From assembly GCA_032433595.1 (NCBI GenBank), contig JASWJB010000074.1, positions 1 through 64,000 on the forward strand: a stretch of 64,000 nucleotides of DNA, written 5' to 3'. The translations under genes were made by a program, and so were the position numbers. This document shows, piece by piece, positions 24,273-34,631 of this stretch; the stretch's first letter is position 1, and every line of letters begins with the position of its first letter. Under the pieces are notes generated by a model. It saw nothing but the letters and a program-made list of their open reading frames with translations. It ran no database searches and was not told the origin of the DNA. This DNA is from Conoideocrella luteorostrata (Eukaryota; Ascomycota; Sordariomycetes; Hypocreales; Clavicipitaceae).

Positions 24273-24938
24273 ATGACAGCCTTCAGAATCGCCGTCACAT
24301 CCGACACCGTCTGTCCATGGTGCTACGTCGGTCGGCGGCAGCTCCAAAAGGCCCAAAGACTCTGGCAACAAGAACACCCCCAGGATTCCTTCACCGTCAC
24401 CTACTCCCCCTACCAGCTGAACCCTGACTCTCCCTCTGGGCCAGGCCACTCCATAGACAAGCAGCAAATGTATGAGAAGAAGTTTGGCGCTGAGCGGACC
24501 GCCATGATGCAACAGCGCTTATCCGCGGTCGGAAACCAGCTGGACATCAACTTCAAGTTTGGAGGCAAGACAGGCAACACGCGTGATTCGCATCGCTTGG
24601 TGCAGTTGGCCAAGCAGCACGGCAACGAGGTCGAGCTGAAGGTTGTGGATGGGCTGTTTGCAGCGTACTTTGAGCAGGAGCAGGATATCACGGCCTATGA
24701 GACGCTGAGGAGCGTGGCGAAGGAGGCTGGTATTCCAGCTGAGGCATTCGAGCAGGGGATCGTGGACGGGGATGAGGGCGGCTCGGAGGTTGACAAGGCG
24801 GTTGTGCGGGCAAGGTCGGAGGGTGTGAGTGGTGTGCCGGATTATGTTATTCAGGGCAAGTACAGGATAAATGGGGGCCAGGATGCTCTGGTGTTTGTGC
24901 AGGCGTTTGAGAAGATTAAGGAGTTGGAAAGGGAGTAG
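24273..24938 (+). CDS. DsbA-family (FrnE-like) thiol oxidoreductase
   Basis: 221 residues, single exon; the ATG follows a CACAACCACA leader. The N-terminus MTAFRIAVTSDTVCPWCYVG carries the CPWC motif (Cys14-Cys17) on the first strand and helix of a thioredoxin fold. A long helical insertion follows, with NTRDSHRLVQLAKQHG and LFAAYFEQEQDI, characteristic of the FrnE/DSBA-like (2-hydroxychromene-2-carboxylate isomerase-related) group. GVSGVPDYVIQGKYRINGGQ near the C-terminus contains the cis-Pro loop. No signal peptide, so probably cytosolic. FrnE proteins are oxidoreductases linked to polyketide metabolism and stress in bacteria; the fungal role is unknown. It is divergently paired with the OYE-type enzyme, which may allow shared regulation (inference). 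Confidence 0.9.
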   Translation: MTAFRIAVTSDTVCPWCYVGRRQLQKAQRLWQQEHPQDSFTVTYSPYQLNPDSPSGPGHSIDKQQMYEKKFGAERTAMMQQRLSAVGNQLDINFKFGGKTGNTRDSHRLVQLAKQHGNEVELKVVDGLFAAYFEQEQDITAYETLRSVAKEAGIPAEAFEQGIVDGDEGGSEVDKAVVRARSEGVSGVPDYVIQGKYRINGGQDALVFVQAFEKIKELERE

Positions 24939-25080
24939 CTCATGTGTGAAAACGGAATAACTATGCACGTTTATAGGTGAAAATTAAAAAAAATGCTGTA
25001 AAATATAAACGCGCATATATATGCGCTCTTCGCTTTATTATACATTAAGAGGTGCGCGGCGTCCTGTTCCAGTCCGTACC

Positions 25081-26547
25081 TTAGGCGTCTCGCGATCTAT
25101 AAAACCACTCCGTCCTCTTTTCAAGAACCCCATCCCACAGCTTGTGCCAGTCCTGGCCGGGTATGTAGAACAGCAATCCCAGCTCTTGGCTCGTCCACCA
25201 ACTAGCCCTATCCATGTTCCCGGACCCTAGAACAAGGTATTCATCGTCCACCATGGTCATCTTGAAGTGGCTGACAACTGGTTCATCTTCACTGCCTTGT
25301 CTGCGAGCAACAGGCGTATAATATAAGATCTCCAACCTGCCCAGAGACACCGGCTGGGTCTCAACGTCCAAATATCGGTTCCTTTCCGCCAACTGCTGGT
25401 ATTTCTTCACAAACTTGTTCAAGCACAACGATGTGGTCGTCCCCGCCGTAACAAGTTGCTCGATAATCATCATTCCCTTGCTCGTTCGAATCTGCACGTC
25501 GACACCTCGCCCAAGAGCCTCCAGAAGGGCGTTCAGAACCGGCCACGACGTAACATTTGGTGTTAAGATGGTGATCTTTCGGCGAGCGTTGGCGAAGAGC
25601 GTCAGAAGCGCGGCATTCAAAGGTGTCATGGGTGGATCGGATTGCGAAAAAAATTGGAAGAGGCTGAACCTGACATTTCGGTGATGCGGTGAAGGTAGTA
25701 AAATGGTAGGAATTGGTGTATCATCAGCCACCTTCAAGGACTTTGTTGCCGATGCCTCGTCTTCAGAAACAAACCCGGTTTCACTGTTGGCTGTGTCAAA
25801 AGTCTGTGAGTCGCCTTCGTGCTCAGGCGCCGGATTGACTTCTCGATCGCCCCCATCGATGGCTGAGACTAGCTCCTCCCCGGCACCCCATACCCTCCTG
25901 TGGAAAGCCGTCAGCATCTTTACCGTTTCGCCCTCCAGCTCGACGCATCCCTCAAACCACTTCTCCCAACTGACATTACAACTTGGCACGAACGCTTTGA
26001 TGCCATCGATGATCACATATTTGGGGTGCATCACACTGATGGGGGTGAAGAAGAGGCTCTTGACAGTCAGTTGAATTCCTCCACGAGCAAGAGCCCTTTC
26101 ATCTGGCAAGCCCAGCTTCGGCCACTGTGACGGCAGGTAGATCTCTCCATCCCTGGAAGAAGTGTGGAAAAGTTTCTGAAATAGCCCCCAGGACGAGAAA
26201 CCAATAGTGATCTTCAATCTTGGATGCAGCGTGCCGTCAATCCTCCGTGAAGCTGACAGCTGTAAAAGGGCGTCTTTGATAGCGTCCAAGGACGGTGACG
26301 CGGCCCAATAACAAGTCACGAAATGAACTGACGATTTTGCCCTCAAAATGGCAGGTACAATCCCCCGAGTGAAGATGGAGTGTCCGGTTCCAACGTGTAG
26401 CGTTTGCGGGGAGCTTGTGGTGATGAGGCATTCAGGGTCGCGCGCATAGTAGTTTGGAAAGTCTTGAACTTGTTCAGCCTGACGCGAAAGGAGCAGCTCT
26501 TTCCAAGGTCTCACGAACGACGCCGGAATCTGAGAAGGCTCGACCAT
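25081..26547 (-). CDS. Phospholipase D-like phosphodiesterase
   Basis: 488 residues in a single exon, starting at the ATG at 26547; an upstream GTG in frame is not a likely start. Two HxKxxxxD motifs define the PLD superfamily. The first is MHPKYVIIDG (about His174, Lys176, Asp181), followed by PSCNVSW. The second is SHFKMTMVDDEYLVLGSGNMD (about His427, Lys429, Asp434), followed by an Asn and a Glu-containing QELGLLF segment. The arrangement, two catalytic halves of one polypeptide separated by an acidic low-complexity linker, resembles cardiolipin-synthase-like or bacterial-type PLDs rather than large PX-PH PLDs. No transmembrane helix or signal peptide is obvious. It should hydrolyse or transfer phosphodiester bonds of lipid or nucleic acid; the substrate is unknown. 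Confidence 0.88.
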   Translation of the reverse strand: MVEPSQIPASFVRPWKELLLSRQAEQVQDFPNYYARDPECLITTSSPQTLHVGTGHSIFTRGIVPAILRAKSSVHFVTCYWAASPSLDAIKDALLQLSASRRIDGTLHPRLKITIGFSSWGLFQKLFHTSSRDGEIYLPSQWPKLGLPDERALARGGIQLTVKSLFFTPISVMHPKYVIIDGIKAFVPSCNVSWEKWFEGCVELEGETVKMLTAFHRRVWGAGEELVSAIDGGDREVNPAPEHEGDSQTFDTANSETGFVSEDEASATKSLKVADDTPIPTILLPSPHHRNVRFSLFQFFSQSDPPMTPLNAALLTLFANARRKITILTPNVTSWPVLNALLEALGRGVDVQIRTSKGMMIIEQLVTAGTTTSLCLNKFVKKYQQLAERNRYLDVETQPVSLGRLEILYYTPVARRQGSEDEPVVSHFKMTMVDDEYLVLGSGNMDRASWWTSQELGLLFYIPGQDWHKLWDGVLEKRTEWFYRSRDA

Positions 26548-26911
26548 ATTAGACACTTATTCTTTATCCTAGCGCAAGGCTCACTCTCTAAGAACAAGCT
26601 GCATAGTGCTTGGGCGGGATGGATGAAATTCTGCGATCGTTGATTGAGATGTGTTGAGGTCTAACAAGTGTCAACATAGCCTTGACATTCGAAGCGACGA
26701 TGTGGGGCCGGCTTGGCACCGCCAGTCTCATTGCGAGAGTGACAACATTCAGCAAGTTACCGTGTTGCGCCAAGCGAAAATAGCGAGTCTTTACTCATAA
26801 AAAACAGGTATTTTCAGACTTATTGAACTAGTTACACCCACAGCTTATCAAAATCAGAGGAAATATGTTCCCTAAAGAAAAGCTTATCAAGGGGGGTAAC
26901 CATCATCCGCC
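26548..26911. other. Spacer between PLD-like gene and GH6 relic
   Basis: Short promoter region of the minus-strand PLD-like gene, abutting the 3' end of the GH6 pseudogene. Nothing else recognised. Confidence 0.55.
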
Positions 26912-28440
26912 TCAGAGCTTAAAAGAACGCCGGTTGGCGTTGGTAAGAAGTTGCACAAAATATGCCTGGAACCAAGCTCCAGCTTCGGGAGCAGGTTGCC
27001 ATGCAGACGCCAATTCACAGTGGAAATCATATCGCGCTGCCGTAGTGTTGCTCGTTCCATCAGCCTCGCTACCAGGCTTGACCCAGACGAAGGCGTCCAG
27101 CAACGTATCACCAGTGTTCGCAGATGGGCGAATGCCAAACCCAGTCCCTTTGACATTGCACCAGTCACCCCACTCATTCTGACCTGTGGGCTGCTTACCA
27201 GATCGACCCTGATCTGGGTTTCTCAAGAAGAGGACCTAAGGCGTGGACGTACAGCTTCTCGTCATACACAGCGTTGCCTCGCGTGTAGGAAGGGGCGGAA
27301 GCAATGTCCCACGTGTTATAATTTGCGACATTGGTAACCAGGCTACGAAATAAGCTAGGTGACCCTGTATCTTTGTACGCCTGCGCATACAGTTGGGCCG
27401 CTGGGTCCTGGTTTGCTGACCATCCAAGCCATCCTGCATGGCCAGCGGTCAGGTACATGGCAACATTGGGAAGGTTCAGTTGTATTATAGCATAGTTGAT
27501 GCATTCCAAATATGCAGACTTTACATTTGCACGCTTTTGAACTTTGAGATTCGTAACTATGTTGGCCAGCGAATCAGGCTCGGCACATTGTCCCGTTCGT
27601 ATGCGCCTGGGCACCAGTGTCATGTCTTTAGGGCGTACCAATGACCAAAAGAATTCGAATATCAGAATAGATTGGAATGATCTTGCGGATGGTATCAATA
27701 TAGTTCTTATATTTGACTATACCGCCACCTACGATAGAGTATTCGCCTTTTGAAGCCGCTGCTGCGCAATCACGATCAGGAAGGTCATAGACAACAAATT
27801 GGCCAACGCAGTTGCCGCCCCCTTTGTTTTCAGTGCGAATATCGGCCAGGATCGTCTCCATCGTAGGTGTTTTAGGTAAAGAGTCCCTGGAGCGAGGTCA
27901 GCGCGATTCCGCAGCTTGCATACAATAACTTACATCCAGAAGAAAGAAGGCACCTTGGCTACCTTTGCCGCAGCACTGGCTATTGCTCCAGTAAGGCTAG
28001 GCATTGCCAGGCTGCTGACTTCTGAAGCATAAAAGGCATTTGGCCAAAGGTCAAAACCGGGACATGGGTTTCCTTTTCACGTTGCAGTTCTTGATCCTGT
28101 CGCCGGTGCTGAAATTGTGGTCGGGTCAGGAAAAGGAGTCACAGTACTAAGCCTGGTTGATGCGACCCGAGACCTTGCGGACATAGCCTAAGTAGATGAT
28201 GCCGTATGATGGGCAGTGGCGATACATTGAGAATAATACACATTCCGGACCACACATGAGTAGCCAGCGGAACAGCAATTCGAATCTGACCAGCCTTGAC
28301 CACCACACTGGCCTCTGATGTTATTGTTGGTGAGTTTAGTTGCTACGATTATCATGGGTGTATCTTACCACGCGTTAGCACAGGGCTGTCCTTTGTCCGT
28401 AGGCGCACTGGCTGCTAATGCCATCAGAGCCAACCGGTTG
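26912..28440 (-). pseudogene. GH6 cellobiohydrolase II (CBM1 + catalytic domain), inactivated
   Basis: The minus strand preserves, in order, all parts of a secreted cellobiohydrolase II. These are a signal-peptide remnant (ALMALAASAP, about 28430-28400), a fungal CBM1 (QCGGQGWSDSNCCSAGYSC, about 28310-28200), a Ser/Thr/Pro linker, and the GH6 domain with FVVYDLPDRDCAA, EPDSLANI, AGHAGWLGW, NVANYNTWD, NEWGDWCNVKGTGFG, DAFVWVKPG and EAGAWFQAYF, ending at 26912. Introns are still recognisable, for example GTAAGT at about 27933, so it decayed in place and is not a retrocopy. Lesions: in-frame TAG at 28188-28190 and TGA at 28077-28079 in the linker; a frameshift with loss of roughly ten residues near 27217-27228; a probable stop at the first splice junction; and a weakened acceptor before EPDSLAN (CG where AG is expected). 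The Asp of the YLDAGHAGW motif is Thr (27447-27449). An intact enzyme would release cellobiose from the non-reducing end of cellulose. Confidence 0.9.
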
Positions 28441-29475
28441 CGACCATTTGTGTAACCATCTTAATGTTTCCGAGATTGAAGTTGTTCAGGCAGCGACTTA
28501 TATCACGTTGGGTCCAGAATTGGGATGGCATCGACCTCATTATATATTGCGATGGCAGACGGCTATCTTTTTACTCTCGGACTACTCCGTACATCATGCT
28601 GCATTGCGGGGAAACTGCAGGTGTCAAGCTGTTAGTTCAGTCCAGTCGGCCTTTTACCCATGAGACAACTATCGGATCTTGTCCGCAGGGCCAATCCTTG
28701 GTAGCATTATTTTCCCAGTTGATATCAGGTCTAATAATATCTCAACCAAGGCTTGTTAGCGTGTGCTCTCACAGCGGGCCAATTGACCATCGTTTGCTTT
28801 TAGCTCATCCACTGATCTCTGACATTGTGGAATACAGATCCGTGATTCCGACATATCCCATACACATGGCAGTCTAGCTAGGGCCGAATGAAAGGCGACT
28901 ACTTCGTTAGTAGACAGAATCAGGAAGGTGGAAGAGAACATGCCAATGGTTAACATAGCATTGTAGCCTCATCAAGATGATTCAGATCTCCTCTTCGCAC
29001 GTAGTCGAAAACCTATTGGACTGTGCCTGGTCAATCCGATTAAGACTCGAACAAAATGGAGAAGCGGCGTGACGGCCAGCAACGTAACAACTCATGATCG
29101 GAACCAGCACTGCAGTCCAAAGCCAGGCTTGACTTGGAGTCCTCCGCAGTCCCTTGTCAGTTCCCAATGTGGGGTTTGCCGCCATTCGAGATGGAGGCAG
29201 TAATTAGTTAACTAATTACCCCGTGCAGTAAACCAGAATAATAGTGGTTTCGTTCGCGAGCAGGTCACCAACCCACCTATTCTGCCCTCACCGCCTCCAT
29301 AGCTATGCGGCAGAATGGGTCCCCTCCACCACGCCGCCTCCTTTCCCGCGAGCTTACCGAGTACAGTAGTATAGCAACTTGACCCGGAATAGCAATCCGC
29401 GACATTCAACTATACTGCCGACCGGCTGATCTGGAGAGAAAGTTTCCGGATTGCTTCTGTTCTTCCTTGCCCAGC
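28441..29475. other. Divergent intergenic region
   Basis: Former promoter of the GH6 relic and promoter of the AP-2 mu gene. TACTCCGTA at 28583-28591. Only short uncharacteristic frames. Confidence 0.5.
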
Positions 29476-30845
29476 ATGATCTCCGGTGTTCTCATATTCA
29501 ACCAAAAGGGCGAGAACCTCATTTTCCGCGCTTTTCGCAACGACTGCCGGCCCCGCCTCGCCGATGTCTTCCGCATTCAAGTCATTTCCAATGCACAAGT
29601 ACGATCGCCGATATTGACGCTGGGCAGCACCACGTTCAGTCATGTCAAGCACGAAAATATCTACCTCGTGGCCATCACCAAGAGCAATGCCAATGCTGCT
29701 CTCGTATTCGAATTCCTCTACCGGCTGATCCAGCTTGGCAAGGGATATTTTGGAAAGTTCGATGAAGAGGCTGTTAAGAACAACTTTGTGCTGGTATATG
29801 AGCTACTCGATGGTACAGATGCGCATCCAGCAAGCATAGAGTGGGGGGCGTTACTAACCGAAAGCTGATAGAAATCATCGATTTCGGATACCCTCAGAAT
29901 ACCGAAACCGACACGCTAAAGATGTACATCACCACAGAAGGAGTCAAGTCTGAAACAAGGCCGGAAGAAACATCGAAAATTACCATGCAGGCAACAGGCG
30001 CACTGTCGTGGAGAAAAGCAGATGTTAGATACAGGAAAAACGAGGCTTTTGTTGATGTCATCGAGGATGTCAACTTGCTCATGTCAGCGACTGGTGCCGT
30101 CCTTCGAGCCGACGTGAATGGCCAAATTGTCATGCGAGCCTATCTATCCGGCACCCCCGAATGCAAATTTGGACTTAACGATAGATTGCTATTAGACAAT
30201 GATGGTCTTCTCACACTCCCAAGTGGCAACAGAATGGGTACAAAGGCAACCAAGGCAGCAGCTGGCAGTGTCTCTCTCGAGGATTGCCAGTTTCATCAGT
30301 GTGTGAAACTTGGCAAGTTCGACACGGACAGAATTATCAGCTTCGTACCACCGGACGGTGAATTTGAGCTTATGCGTTATCGAGCCACGGAAAACGTCAA
30401 TCTCCCGTTCAAAGTCCATGCCATAGTCAATGAAGTCGGGCGCACAAAGGTCGAATACAGCATAGGAGTCAAGGCCAATTTCGGCTCAAAACTCTTCGCC
30501 ACAAATGTGGTGGTTCGGATTCCAACCCCGTTGAACACGGCAAAAATCATAGAGCGCGTCACACAAGGCAAGGCGAAATACGAACCCAGTGAAAACTGCA
30601 TAGTTTGGAAGATAGGCAGATTTACCGGGCAGAGCGAATTCGTTCTCAGCGCTGAGGCTCTGCTGACAAGTATGACAAACCAAAGAGCATGGAGCCGTCC
30701 TCCGTTGAGCATGAACTTCAGCCTGCTCATGTTTACAAGCTCGGGGCTTTTGGTTCGGTACCTTAAAGTATTTGAGAAGAGCAACTACTCAAGCGTGAAG
30801 TGGGTGCGGTATATGACAAGGGCAGGCTCGTACGAGATAAGGTAG
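29476..30845 (+). CDS. apm4: AP-2 clathrin adaptor complex subunit mu
   Basis: Exons 29476-29812 and 29872-30845 give 436 residues. The 59-bp intron (GTACAG...CTAAC...TAG) rejoins as ELLDEIIDFGYPQNTETD. The N-terminal longin-like domain starts MISGVLIFNQKGENLIFRAFRND and runs to about residue 140. The C-terminal mu-homology domain holds WRKADVRYRKNEAFVDVIEDVN, SGTPECKFGLND, EFELMRYRATENVNLPF and WVRYMTRAGSYEIR. This is the medium subunit of the plasma-membrane AP-2 adaptor; it recognises Tyr-based sorting signals and phosphoinositides in endocytosis. In filamentous fungi AP-2 acts in apical endocytosis and polar growth. Length and sequence are those expected of the fungal orthologue. The ATG at 29476 follows CCCAGC; an in-frame TTG upstream is not used. 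Confidence 0.96.
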
Positions 30846-32919
30846 CGTTACCGTTCAAAGCTCAATCCTGGGAAACTAGCTAACATTAAACTAGGTTCTA
30901 AGCTTCACTTCTTCTTTACAACACAACACATATACAGGCGTTTAGGATACCCCGGCTCAAGGGAACGGCAATAGCACAGATGAATCCAGTAAGGAGAGTC
31001 AAGTTTCAAGTGCACATTCATGCACTTAGGTTAGGCGCAAGAGCAATGAAACCTCGGGTGTCTTCAAAGATAGCCGCTCCTGTCGTTGCACTCCGGCAAA
31101 CATGCGATGGTAGCAGTGGCGTTGACCTTATTTACCCACAGCCTTCAACGGGGCAATGTCATGGTCGCATAGCGCGATGTCAGACGCTATCGGTCATGAA
31201 GGTCTCACAACATCAGTCTATCACCCTCCATAATCCGCCGGAATGACAACCTCCTTGTGACGCTAGCAATTAGAAAACGCCTACTGTCTGCTCAGATGAT
31301 GTGGACAATAATACAAAATAGATCCCAAGCTTCACAGTACTCATGAAGGACGATATGTGCCATCCGTGTCAGTTAGACAGATCATATGTCCGCCACTAAT
31401 ACACTGGTCGCATATCCACAAACTGGTCAGGAATAACGCTGTGATCTCCCGTGCTTATGATATTCATTACACAAGCCATGCTTTAATCTCCCAACACACC
31501 GAGGCAACCTGTTAGTCACCGCGGGGCAGTGCCAATGTCACGACAACGTTACTGTGTGACATGCAACCGTCATTACCTGCATTTACATGCCATGCGACAG
31601 GTAGCCTTATTTGTCGCAGCCACGAGCCAATGTTGCGTTTTTCGAATATGCATACTTCTTCAACTTGTGAAAACCTGATGCCATCCGATGATGAGACCAG
31701 TGAGACGAGCCGCATGGTCACGCTGAACTGGTGCCATCATGTTTGCTCGTAAAATGATTCTGGAACATTGTGCTCTTCGTCGTACTCGCAACGTAGCTTA
31801 CTCACTGCCAAGTATAGTCTGGGCGAACCGCCATGCAGCCTCTCCGAGTGGTCAATGTCTGTCAGCCTCGTATTAGCCGCGTATCGAAGCTCACCATACC
31901 CTTGAAAAAAGCGCCTTGCCCGAAGCTAGAATACCAAGCTTTCTCACGGAATAGGAAATAACCGAGGCTCTCTTTGGGCAAGACTCTTCATTCAGTCCAC
32001 ATGCAGACTCTTGTGTTGCCTTGGAGGATCTCGTCGGTGAGGTTTCACTATTATTGGAGATGTCAGCTCAAAATCCACAAACCATAGTGGAAAGATTATA
32101 GAGTATGAAGTTTTTTTGGTGTTTTTTTTACAACGGTTCCATGAGCGTGAGTGCCACCTGCGAGAGAACCAAGCCGCGGTTCGTGGGTTGGACGAACGGC
32201 CAGGCCGAAATTGAGTGGACGGATCAAATTTTGACGATGCCAGGCCATCACGATCATTCACATATAAGACGCCATGTTCATTTCGAAGAAATCGTTGATA
32301 TGAGACCGTCGACTCAGAAGGCAGCACGCACACATATCCATACGCTTTTTTCTTCATTTTCATTCATACACATACTCTTCCTAGATTGCATCAGTCAACG
32401 CTGCTGCAGAAAGGGGGCCAAGCAAAAACGAGGGTCATTCGCACCAACTCTTGCCTTTATCCTTGTCTCTATTTTTATTTTATTTTTGGCGGGGGGGCAC
32501 ATCGTATAGTTCATGATAGCTCCAAGACATCTATGTCCATCGGCCAAACCATATTATTTCTTATACGACTCAGAGCAACCTCCCTGTCTTTCCGGCTCCA
32601 ACAGCAACGACATTGCAGCCCAAATCATTTTATGCAATTTATGCCAATATTCTCTCCTGCCCGACCAGTATCTGCCGCGTGCTTGTTCAACATCTCAGCT
32701 CGGCCATCATACCAATTGGTATCGCGCCGAGACATCCTACGCCACCGTGCAACAACCCAGCCGAAGCCAAAGACACACCTCTGCCAATATTACTTCTCAC
32801 CGACACCTCGCACAACCGCCTGCCATCAATCGCCAGACGTGTAGCGACATCTCGATCCCATACGTCCCCAAAATAGAATCCCAGGAAAATAAGAGACAAA
32901 AAGTGGATAAGTATCTAAA
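30846..32919. other. Intergenic region upstream of Cys-rich cluster
   Basis: No gene recognised. A T-rich promoter-like segment lies at 32100-32500, with ACATATAAGACG near 32259 and long T and G runs. The open frame covering 32513-32977 overlaps the first Cys-rich gene in another frame and has no recognisable domain, so I treat it as leader sequence. Confidence 0.5.
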
Positions 32920-33360
32920 ATGTGTATCTGCACCATTATCCACTACCATCACGCACCACCATGTGTCCGTCCAATAATCTTCACACCGCACTATGTCTAT
33001 TGCCCTGATGCGATCCTCGATCCTGCCACCAATGAGGTACTGTCTCCTTGTAACAATACTTTTTTCACGCCCTCGGAGGTATTCGGTAATGATGATCTCT
33101 GCTCTTCGGGTGACTGTCTTGTGTCACCGCTCTGTAGTACGGGGCTCTGTCGGCTGGAGGATCTGAATGGGCTATGGGTATGCTGCAAGTGCGGAAGGGG
33201 GGGGAACACGTATCGGACCTGCACAAACAGGAAGCGTAGTACTCCGGATACGTTTTGCTATCACAACATATGTCACGGTTGTAGACCAGATCTGTCTGGG
33301 AAGCAAGGCGTCCATGACAACTTGATGCAGGATTGTCATGATGCGCCGCCATGTCTTTAG
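32920..33360 (+). CDS. Cys-rich putative metal-binding protein, cluster copy A
   Basis: 146 residues, starting MCICT, with no signal peptide or membrane segment. From residue 70 on it carries a pattern shared with the two genes downstream: C-x4-C-x8-W-x-C-C-x-C-x4-N-x4-C (around LWVCCKCGRGGNTYRTC), then C-x-H-x2-C-x2-C (CYHNICHGC). Fixed spacing of one His and seven or more Cys suggests one or two structural zinc sites in a cytosolic or nuclear protein. Copy A has a longer N-terminal half with extra Cys and a C-terminal extension of about 25 residues after the last motif. I do not recognise a named family. Same strand as copies B and C, with spacings of about 0.9 and 1.4 kb, so tandem duplication followed by divergence is likely. 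Confidence 0.7.
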   Translation: MCICTIIHYHHAPPCVRPIIFTPHYVYCPDAILDPATNEVLSPCNNTFFTPSEVFGNDDLCSSGDCLVSPLCSTGLCRLEDLNGLWVCCKCGRGGNTYRTCTNRKRSTPDTFCYHNICHGCRPDLSGKQGVHDNLMQDCHDAPPCL

Positions 33361-34292
33361 TTCATACTTTCATGCTGTCTGCTACAGTCAATTCAATGAT
33401 ATTCCATTTCTGTTTACTTATTTTCTCAAAGAACTCTGTGCTTCTACTGCACAGGGGCTCAACATATAAATCGAATCAAAAAGGTGCTCGACCCGGTGAC
33501 AACACACCGCATCAGCTTTGGACGCCTGATCCAGCCGTCCCAGCAACCTAGTCATCGCTCGCCCTTAGAATTTCCTGCGTGATCACCTCCCTTCTCATTG
33601 CCCTCTGACGGGCCTCCCCGGGCATGTTAACATGGATGGCGCAGTACCGCAAGCCACATTCAGCTGCAGGAGCCCATTATTGCACTCGGTCTCACGAGAT
33701 CAAACGAGGCTCAAACCATTGCTACCATGATACCGTTACAATAAAGGCAATCACAGTATGTCGCCTTCGGCCGCAATGTGATTGATTACCAATTCCCCAT
33801 TTCTTCCCCAATGAAGTTATTGAGCTACCGGACTGACGGAGTCTGTCGCCCAAACTGATCTGTCTTCGTCCAACGATGCACTTTTGTCAGAGTTTTCGAA
33901 GTCCAGAGCTGAGTCAGAAACATATACCGTCTTCTGATGAATATGCGCTACGTTCTCATGAAACACAAGAATTCCCTTGCTGTGACTTCTATCAAGATCC
34001 TCAGCACCATCAGTTCTTGAATATTACTGTCTTGTGATCGGTGCTTGCTTAAATACGACTATGAGATTTCCAGTTTCCTTAATCCCACAGTTAAAACTTA
34101 GGCTAAATCTATATCTCCTCTGGCGGACTTGAGGTATAAATATCAAGCTTCATACCGCAATTGCGACTTCCACCGGCGTTTTTGCTCCGCTTATCGAGTA
34201 TCAGAGTTTCAACCAGGTCAACGCTTCTCAATACTCTCCGTTTCAAGGTTCAATTGCTCTCCACGAGACGATTAGATACATACCACGTAGCC
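33361..34292. other. Spacer between Cys-rich copies A and B
   Basis: No gene recognised. It holds the promoter of copy B. Confidence 0.5.
34135..34140 (+). promoter_or_regulatory. TATA box of Cys-rich copy B
   Basis: GAGGTATAAATATC about 155 bases upstream of the ATG, matching position and form of the TATAAAA before copy C. Strong TATA boxes often mark regulated fungal genes. Confidence 0.55.
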
Positions 34293-34631
34293 ATGTGCAC
34301 CAGGACGTACTACAAGCTCATCTGCGAACATGTCGGTGATACACTCGACAAATGCCCCGAGTGTCCCCGCGGCGGACCTGCTCAGTGCAAAAAATATGTT
34401 GTCAGCCATCTCAAACACCCTTTCTCTGCCGGGACTCGGCTGCCAGCTTGTCCTAAAGCACCGGCTTGTGCCTTCGAGATACGGCATGGTAGGTGGAACT
34501 GTTGCTGGTGTGGAAAGGTCATGAATACAGTTGGACGTTGTGGATGCCGAATGGTCGCAAACGGCGGCCACGAATACTTCTGCGAGCATGTCTGCTGCCA
34601 CCACTGCCCGCACGGAAGCTATAGTCTCTGA
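34293..34631 (+). CDS. Cys-rich putative metal-binding protein, cluster copy B
   Basis: 112 residues from the ATG at 34293 (context GTAGCCATG), starting MCTRTYYKLICEH. The frame is open upstream, but the shared Met-Cys start of all three copies fixes this ATG. N-terminal C-x-H and C-P pairs are followed by the shared block C-x5-C-x8-W-x-C-C-x-C-x4-N-x4-C (WNCCWCGKVMNTVGRC) and C-x-H-x2-C-x2-C (CEHVCCHHC), close to the C-terminus. No signal peptide, no transmembrane segment. About 17 Cys in 112 residues and clustered His suggest zinc binding. Function unknown. Confidence 0.75.
   Translation: MCTRTYYKLICEHVGDTLDKCPECPRGGPAQCKKYVVSHLKHPFSAGTRLPACPKAPACAFEIRHGRWNCCWCGKVMNTVGRCGCRMVANGGHEYFCEHVCCHHCPHGSYSL

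Noticed and set aside
27238..27698. A stand-alone GH6 gene from this single open frame
   Set aside because: The frame starts inside a former intron, lacks the CBM and catalytic start, carries Thr for the active-site Asp and is frameshifted before the C-terminal part.
32513..32977. Open frame of 154 codons before Cys-rich copy A
   Set aside because: No domain, composition like untranslated sequence, and it overlaps the supported gene in another frame.
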